Positions 7,277 through 10,528 of a stretch of DNA of 10,528 bases are shown one piece after another. Under the pieces are notes generated by a model. The model was not told where the DNA came from. It saw only the letters and a list, made by a program, of their open reading frames with translations, and ran no database searches. A program made the position numbers and the translations under genes. Positions within the stretch are counted from its first letter, which is position 1, and every line of letters begins with the position of its first letter. This DNA is from an uncultured Nitrospirota bacterium (GTDB lineage: Bacteria; Nitrospinota; Nitrospinia; SZUA-224): contig CAJVYE010000018.1 in NCBI GenBank assembly GCA_913009285.1, positions 1 through 10,528 on the forward strand. Direction: 5' to 3'.

Positions 7277-8028
7277 TAACCAGGCCCTTCCTCCTCACTC
7301 AACATGATAATCTCTACCCTTCTATTTATTACCCTGTTCCTTGTGGTATTATTGGGAAATAGCGGACATGTTTCACCATACCCCACAGCCGCCAATCTGT
7401 TCGGTGCAATATCCCCCTTCTCTACCATATATCTCAATACACTTATAGCCCTTGATGTAGACAACTCCCAATTGGAAGGGAATTTCCTGGTATTTATAGG
7501 TATATTATCTGTGTGTCCTTCAATATGCAGGGGTTTCGATGTCATGTTCAACAGCACACATATATTATCCAGCAAATGAAACGACTTTCTTGATAACTCA
7601 GCACTCCCTGAAACAAAGAGGATACTATCGGATAATATTATCTTCAAGCCTCTTTCCTCTGTCTGGATAGATACATCATTTCCCATATTCTTCTTTTCTA
7701 TATATCTCTCCAGTCTATCTATCATCTGATAGATATTAGCCTCAGACTCAACCATAGGTGGTGTTGAAGGAAAGATAGATTCCCCTTTATCCTTCCCAAC
7801 ACTAACCCCTGCGGGTAATATCCCAAAACTCCCTGAAAGGGAGCCCAATGCCACTCGCACCCTTCTTTCATCTAGAACAGCGATAGAATTTAGGAGGATA
7901 AAGAATGCGAGTAGTATCACACTAAGAGCTGTAAAGAGTACTGTAAAAGAACTGGCCTCTCCTCTTTCGTTTCGTAACCGTTCACGGTTTGAAATTGGAA
8001 ATTGGAAATTGGAAATTTGTGTTATCAT
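7276..8028 (-). CDS. MotB-like OmpA-domain protein lacking the ion-binding Asp; N-terminus from a repeat element
   Basis: The 250-residue frame has one transmembrane helix (about 27-48) and an OmpA-type domain (about 128-243) with IEGHTDN (169-175), WELSTSRA (187-194) and NRRVEI (235-240), closely parallel to the neighbouring MotB. When the helix is lined up with FSDLLTLLLTFFV, the aspartate position holds Ala34 (FTALSVILLAFFI), so it should not conduct ions on its own. It may be a structural partner of MotB or anchor something else; this is inference. Residues 1 to about 19 come from repeat element copy C. No ATG, GTG or TTG lies between the element and the middle of the helix, so ATG 8028, inside the element, is the only plausible start. 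That ATG overlaps the stop of the S23 remnant (ATGA). Confidence 0.83.
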   Translation of the reverse strand: MITQISNFQFPISNRERLRNERGEASSFTVLFTALSVILLAFFILLNSIAVLDERRVRVALGSLSGSFGILPAGVSVGKDKGESIFPSTPPMVESEANIYQMIDRLERYIEKKNMGNDVSIQTEERGLKIILSDSILFVSGSAELSRKSFHLLDNICVLLNMTSKPLHIEGHTDNIPINTRKFPSNWELSTSRAISVLRYMVEKGDIAPNRLAAVGYGETCPLFPNNTTRNRVINRRVEIIMLSEEEGPG

Positions 8029-8222
8029 ATCGCAGCTATACTATCAGATAATTGTATAATCTGATAACCAACTGTGTTTTGAATCTTTTTGTTCCACTTA
8101 TCAAAGTCGTACCAAACCAAATCCGATAATTCTTCCGCTAGTTTGTAAACCTCTAATTCGTAAACTCTTTTCATTTTTTTCTAATTTCCAATTTCCAATT
8201 TCAGTGTTCTGTGAACACTTAC
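7974..8222 (-). repeat. S23-remnant short interspersed element, copy C (249 bp, fullest copy)
   Basis: The ends are GTAACCGTTCAC (7974-7985) and GTGAACACTTAC (8211-8222), imperfect inverted repeats. The inside carries four GAAATTG/GAAATTT heptads (7991-8018), a 49-codon S23-like fragment on the minus strand (8025-8174) and an AATTTCC heptad tract near the right end. It occupies most of the dppF-motB spacer and the first 18 codons of the MotB-like gene. The layout matches copy B but keeps more coding sequence. Confidence 0.83.
8025..8174 (-). pseudogene. Truncated S23-like four-helix-bundle protein (23S rRNA intervening-sequence protein / Avd-like family)
   Basis: ATG 8174 opens 49 codons starting [20 protein letters not shown] and including WYDFDKW, IQNTVGYQII and SDSIAA. 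These resemble the first half of four-helix-bundle proteins related to the 23S rRNA intervening-sequence protein and the Avd accessory protein of diversity-generating retroelements. Full members are about 100-120 residues. This one ends after AAI at a TGA that overlaps the next ATG. The first 32 residues differ from the copy at 4348 at only four positions. The family call is from memory of its sequence style. The fragment is probably non-functional, but it could be translated as a leader coupled to the MotB-like gene. Confidence 0.7.
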
Positions 8223-8232
8223 TGTATATAAA

Positions 8233-8262
8233 AAGATACCATCAAATAACAGAGGGTGTCAA
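8233..8262 (-). promoter_or_regulatory. Candidate sigma-70-type promoter for the motB/fli operon
   Basis: On the minus strand TTGACA (8262-8257) lies 18 bases before TATCTT (8238-8233), which matches TATAAT at four of six positions. It begins directly after the dppF stop codon and would start transcripts close to 8225, just before the S23-remnant element. The perfect -35 hexamer is the main support. The -10 is weak, and AT-rich DNA gives chance matches. Confidence 0.35.
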
Positions 8263-9270
8263 TTAAAACCCAATTGGAGGTTTTGGATCAGATTTGTCTA
8301 CAAGGTGACAGCGCACCATATGACCATTAGATATCTCTTTTGGTTTTGGCCATTCAATTCGACACCGCTCTTCAGCAACCGGGCATCTGGTATGGAAACG
8401 GCATCCTGAGGGAGGGATAATTGAGGATGGGACATCTCCTTTTAGGAGTATTGCCTTCTTTCTCTTCCCCGGGTCAGGAACAGGGTTAGCAGATAGTAGG
8501 GCAATGGTGTACGGATGCAGGGGATTAGAATAGAACTCAGCGGTATCGGCAATCTCTGTAATCTCTCCCATATACATAGTAGCTATTCTGTCTGATACAT
8601 GTTCTACTACTGAAAGATCATGGGTTATAAAGAGATATGAAAGATGAAAATCTTTTTTTAACTTTGTTAAAAGGTTTAATATCTGAGCCTGTATAGAGAC
8701 ATCCAGGGCTGATACCGGTTCATCGCAGATAATAAGTTTGGGATTAAGGGATAAGGCTCTTGCAATGGCTATCCGCTGCCGTTGCCCCCCTGAAAATTCA
8801 TGTGGATAACGGTTATAATAACTGGCTGATAGCCCTACCCTTTCTAACAGGTTTTCAACAAGCTCTCTCTTTTCTTTACCCCGGGCAATCTTATGAGCGC
8901 CAACCCCTTCAGCAATTATATTACCTACAGAGAGTCTGGGGTTCAAAGATGAATAGGGGTCCTGAAAGATGATCTGCATATCTTTACGGAGTTTATGAAG
9001 TTTATCACCCTTTAATTTAAATACATCTTCCCCTTCAAAATAGACATTCCCTCCGGTTGGCTCAATAAGACGTAGGATAACCCTGCTGGCGGTTGTTTTT
9101 CCACAACCAGATTCTCCGACCAGGCCCAGGGTCTCTCCTGCCTTTATATGGAAAGAGATATTATCAACTGCCTTTACCCAATTAACAACCCTGGATAGTA
9201 TTCCTCTGGTTATAGGAAAATATTTTTTTAGATCTGTGACCTCTAAGAGGATGTGATTTGTGTTATGCAT
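8263..9270 (-). CDS. dppF: Oligopeptide/dipeptide ABC transporter ATP-binding protein (DppF/OppF type)
   Basis: This is one of the paired cytoplasmic ATPases that power a peptide-type importer. The 335-residue protein shows Walker [10 protein letters not shown] (52-60), Q-loop Gln103 in [11 protein letters not shown], signature SGGQRQR (160-166), Walker B LIICDE (179-184) and switch His217. The Opp/Dpp C-terminal extension follows, with HPYT (252-255) and four cysteines (290, 296, 303, 321). That spacing occurs in this family and has been tied to an iron-sulfur cluster in some members. It overlaps dppD by 8 bases and has a GGAAAG-type ribosome binding site. Substrate cannot be read from the ATPases; dipeptides, oligopeptides and nickel are all possible. 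Permease and binding-protein genes are not in the window. Confidence 0.9.
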   Translation of the reverse strand: MHNTNHILLEVTDLKKYFPITRGILSRVVNWVKAVDNISFHIKAGETLGLVGESGCGKTTASRVILRLIEPTGGNVYFEGEDVFKLKGDKLHKLRKDMQIIFQDPYSSLNPRLSVGNIIAEGVGAHKIARGKEKRELVENLLERVGLSASYYNRYPHEFSGGQRQRIAIARALSLNPKLIICDEPVSALDVSIQAQILNLLTKLKKDFHLSYLFITHDLSVVEHVSDRIATMYMGEITEIADTAEFYSNPLHPYTIALLSANPVPDPGKRKKAILLKGDVPSSIIPPSGCRFHTRCPVAEERCRIEWPKPKEISNGHMVRCHLVDKSDPKPPIGF

Positions 9271-10297
9271 TTTTTATCTTTTCTTTCCAGATATATTTAT
9301 CAATACTCTTGCTAAAATGGCATGCCGCTTTATGATCCTGCTTAATCTCTTCTAGAGAAGGCTCAAGAACTTTACATATCTTAGTAGCAAATAAGCAGCG
9401 GGGCCAAAATTTACACCCTTTAGGAAAGGCTAATGGGTTTGGAACATTGCCAGGTATTACATACAAATCCTCCTTTTTTTCTCCTATAATAGGTATTGAT
9501 GTAAAGAGTCCCAATGTATAAGGATGTCGTGGGTTTTCGAAGATCTCTTCCACTGAACCGTATTCAACTATTTTGGATGCATACATAATTGCCACATGAC
9601 TGGCAATACTGGCCACCACCCCTAAATCATGTGTTACCATCAAGATAGACATGCCTGATTCATCCTGTAATGATTGCATAAGATCTAATATCTGTGCCTG
9701 GATAGTAACATCCAGGGCAGTTGCAGGTTCATCAGCTATCAATATTTCTGGATTACAGGTCAGGGCCATAGCAATCATTACCCGTTGTTTCATTCCACCT
9801 GACATCTGGTGTGGGTAATCATTGATACGAATCTCTGGTGAGGGAATGCCGACCTTATCTAAGATATGGATGGTGAGCTCTTTGGCCTCAATGGATGTCT
9901 TTTTTTGATGGAGCATAATGACCTCTTTGATCTGATCTCCTATGGTGAACACAGGATTGAGAGAAGTCATCGGTTCTTGAAAGATCATACTTATATCATT
10001 TCCACGGATAGCTTCCATATCCTTTTCTGATAACTCTACCAAATTTTTTCCTTTATATATAATCTCTCCATCAGCTATTATGCCAGGAGGGGAAGGGATT
10101 AATCTTAGGATAGATAAACATGTGATACTCTTACCACACCCCGATTCTCCGACCAGACCTAGAGTGGTTCCCTTTATCATCTTCAGATCAACACCATCAA
10201 CAGCCTTTATCAGACCCTCATCAGTATCAAAATACACCTTTAGGTTGTTGATCTTCAATATTGGTTCTTGATTATCTGATGTATAATTTTTCTTCAT
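9263..10297 (-). CDS. dppD: Oligopeptide/dipeptide ABC transporter ATP-binding protein (DppD/OppD type)
   Basis: This is the partner ATPase of the following gene. The 344-residue protein carries Walker A GESGCGKS (50-57), Q-loop Gln107 in [10 protein letters not shown], signature SGGMKQR (166-172), Walker B ILIADE (185-190) and switch His223. The SGGMKQR form of the signature is typical of DppD/OppD, whereas SGGQRQR marks DppF/OppF. The C-terminal extension has HPYT (258-261) and cysteines 295, 301, 308 and 326. The ATG at 10297 follows an in-frame stop at 10316-10318 and has no clear Shine-Dalgarno sequence. Element copy D ends only 10 bases upstream. Usual dppBC permease genes would be expected further right, beyond this window. 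Confidence 0.9.
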   Translation of the reverse strand: MKKNYTSDNQEPILKINNLKVYFDTDEGLIKAVDGVDLKMIKGTTLGLVGESGCGKSITCLSILRLIPSPPGIIADGEIIYKGKNLVELSEKDMEAIRGNDISMIFQEPMTSLNPVFTIGDQIKEVIMLHQKKTSIEAKELTIHILDKVGIPSPEIRINDYPHQMSGGMKQRVMIAMALTCNPEILIADEPATALDVTIQAQILDLMQSLQDESGMSILMVTHDLGVVASIASHVAIMYASKIVEYGSVEEIFENPRHPYTLGLFTSIPIIGEKKEDLYVIPGNVPNPLAFPKGCKFWPRCLFATKICKVLEPSLEEIKQDHKAACHFSKSIDKYIWKEKIKNA

Positions 10298-10307
10298 AGT
10301 GAATAGT

Positions 10308-10352
10308 GTAACCGTTCACGGTTTGAAATTGGAAATTAGAAATTGGAAATTA
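10308..10352 (-). repeat. S23-remnant short interspersed element, copy D (left end only)
   Basis: GTAACCGTTCAC (10308-10319) and the AACCGT/ACGGTT mini-palindrome are followed by four heptads alternating GAAATTG and GAAATTA (10325-10352). Neither the S23 fragment nor the other end is present nearby. As with copies B and C, the GTAACC end points at a gene start, here the dppD ATG 10 bases away. Confidence 0.75.
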
Positions 10353-10399
10353 GGTAATAGTACAGCCATAATTTTAATCCTTAAAAAGCATAATAAGTT

Positions 10400-10493
10400 A
10401 CCACGGATTTACACTGAGATTTATTAATGGAACTTCATCGTGAGATGAAGTCCTATTAATAAATTCCAGTGATATTCCGTGTCTTTCCGTGGT
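10400..10493. repeat. Fold-back (inverted repeat) element upstream of dppD
   Basis: ACCACGG at 10400 pairs with CCGTGGT ending at 10493. The two arms match over most of their length: ACACTGAGATTTATTAATGG on the left against its near-complement on the right, the right arm about ten bases longer. The centre is an exact 8-base stem, ACTTCATC (10432-10439) and GATGAAGT (10444-10451), with GTGA as loop. As RNA it would form one long imperfect hairpin. It could be a fold-back MITE or a processing or regulatory structure. There is no T-run, so it is a poor intrinsic terminator. Confidence 0.75.
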
Positions 10494-10512
10494 GAACTAT
10501 TACGATAACACA

Positions 10513-10528
10513 AATTTCCAATTTCTAA
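10513..10528. repeat. Start of another AATTTCC heptad tract at the window edge
   Basis: AATTTCC (10513-10519) and AATTTCT (10520-10526) match the right-hand heptad tract of the S23-remnant elements. The preceding GATAACACA resembles the interior of copy C. It probably belongs to a further repeat that continues beyond the window. Confidence 0.5.

Noticed and set aside
8025..8174. Possible diversity-generating retroelement because of the Avd-like four-helix fragment
   Set aside because: No reverse transcriptase, template/variable repeat pair or target gene is visible, and the fragment is truncated.
8025..8174. Possible 23S rRNA intervening sequence
   Set aside because: No ribosomal RNA sequence flanks any of the copies; they lie between protein genes.

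Overview
This window is the end of a metagenome-style contig from an AT-rich, motile bacterium. It probably has a Gram-negative envelope, because FliO carries an AMIN-like periplasmic domain, the motor has OmpA-type stators, and there is a Dpp/Opp-type importer. I cannot assign a phylum. The first 125 bases are not biological: 68-125 is an Illumina TruSeq/P5 adapter and 1-67 is T-rich read-through. Genomic sequence starts at 126.

All real genes lie on the minus strand. In transcription order (right to left) they are: two oligopeptide-transporter ATPases (dppD 9263-10297, dppF 8263-9270); a MotB-like OmpA protein lacking the ion-binding aspartate (7276-8028); a canonical MotB (6503-7276); then fliL, fliM, fliN, fliO, fliP, fliQ, fliR and flhB. 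flhB is cut by the adapter just before its NPTH self-cleavage site. This is the classical flagellar operon for the rotor/switch (FliM, FliN), the stator (MotB, FliL) and the export gate (FliO, FliP, FliQ, FliR, FlhB). Most junctions overlap or are 1-8 bases apart, which suggests translational coupling. A candidate promoter just after dppF (8233-8262) could start the flagellar transcript.

The unusual part is the DNA between and at the starts of these genes. There are two families of short interspersed elements. Family 1 has copies at 987-1070, 4210-4396, 7974-8222 and 10308-10352. Complete copies have inverted ends of the GTAACCGTTCAC / GTGAACGCTTAC type and carry a decayed 5' fragment of a four-helix-bundle (S23 / 23S rRNA intervening-sequence protein / Avd-like) gene. 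Family 2 has CGATTTT heptads as long inverted repeats (2960-3156 and 940-1104). Nearly all the low-complexity DNA is built from 7-base units (GAAATTT/G, CGATTTT, GCAACCC, TTCACCY, ACTCCCT). In motB-like, fliO and fliP the elements lie inside the open frame and supply, or separate the gene from, the start codon. Because 7 is not a multiple of 3, a change in unit number would shift the reading frame. A separate 94-base fold-back lies upstream of dppD (10400-10493), and a GC-rich hairpin repeat lies between fliL and fliM (5927-5956).

No tRNA, rRNA, CRISPR array or transposase gene was seen.
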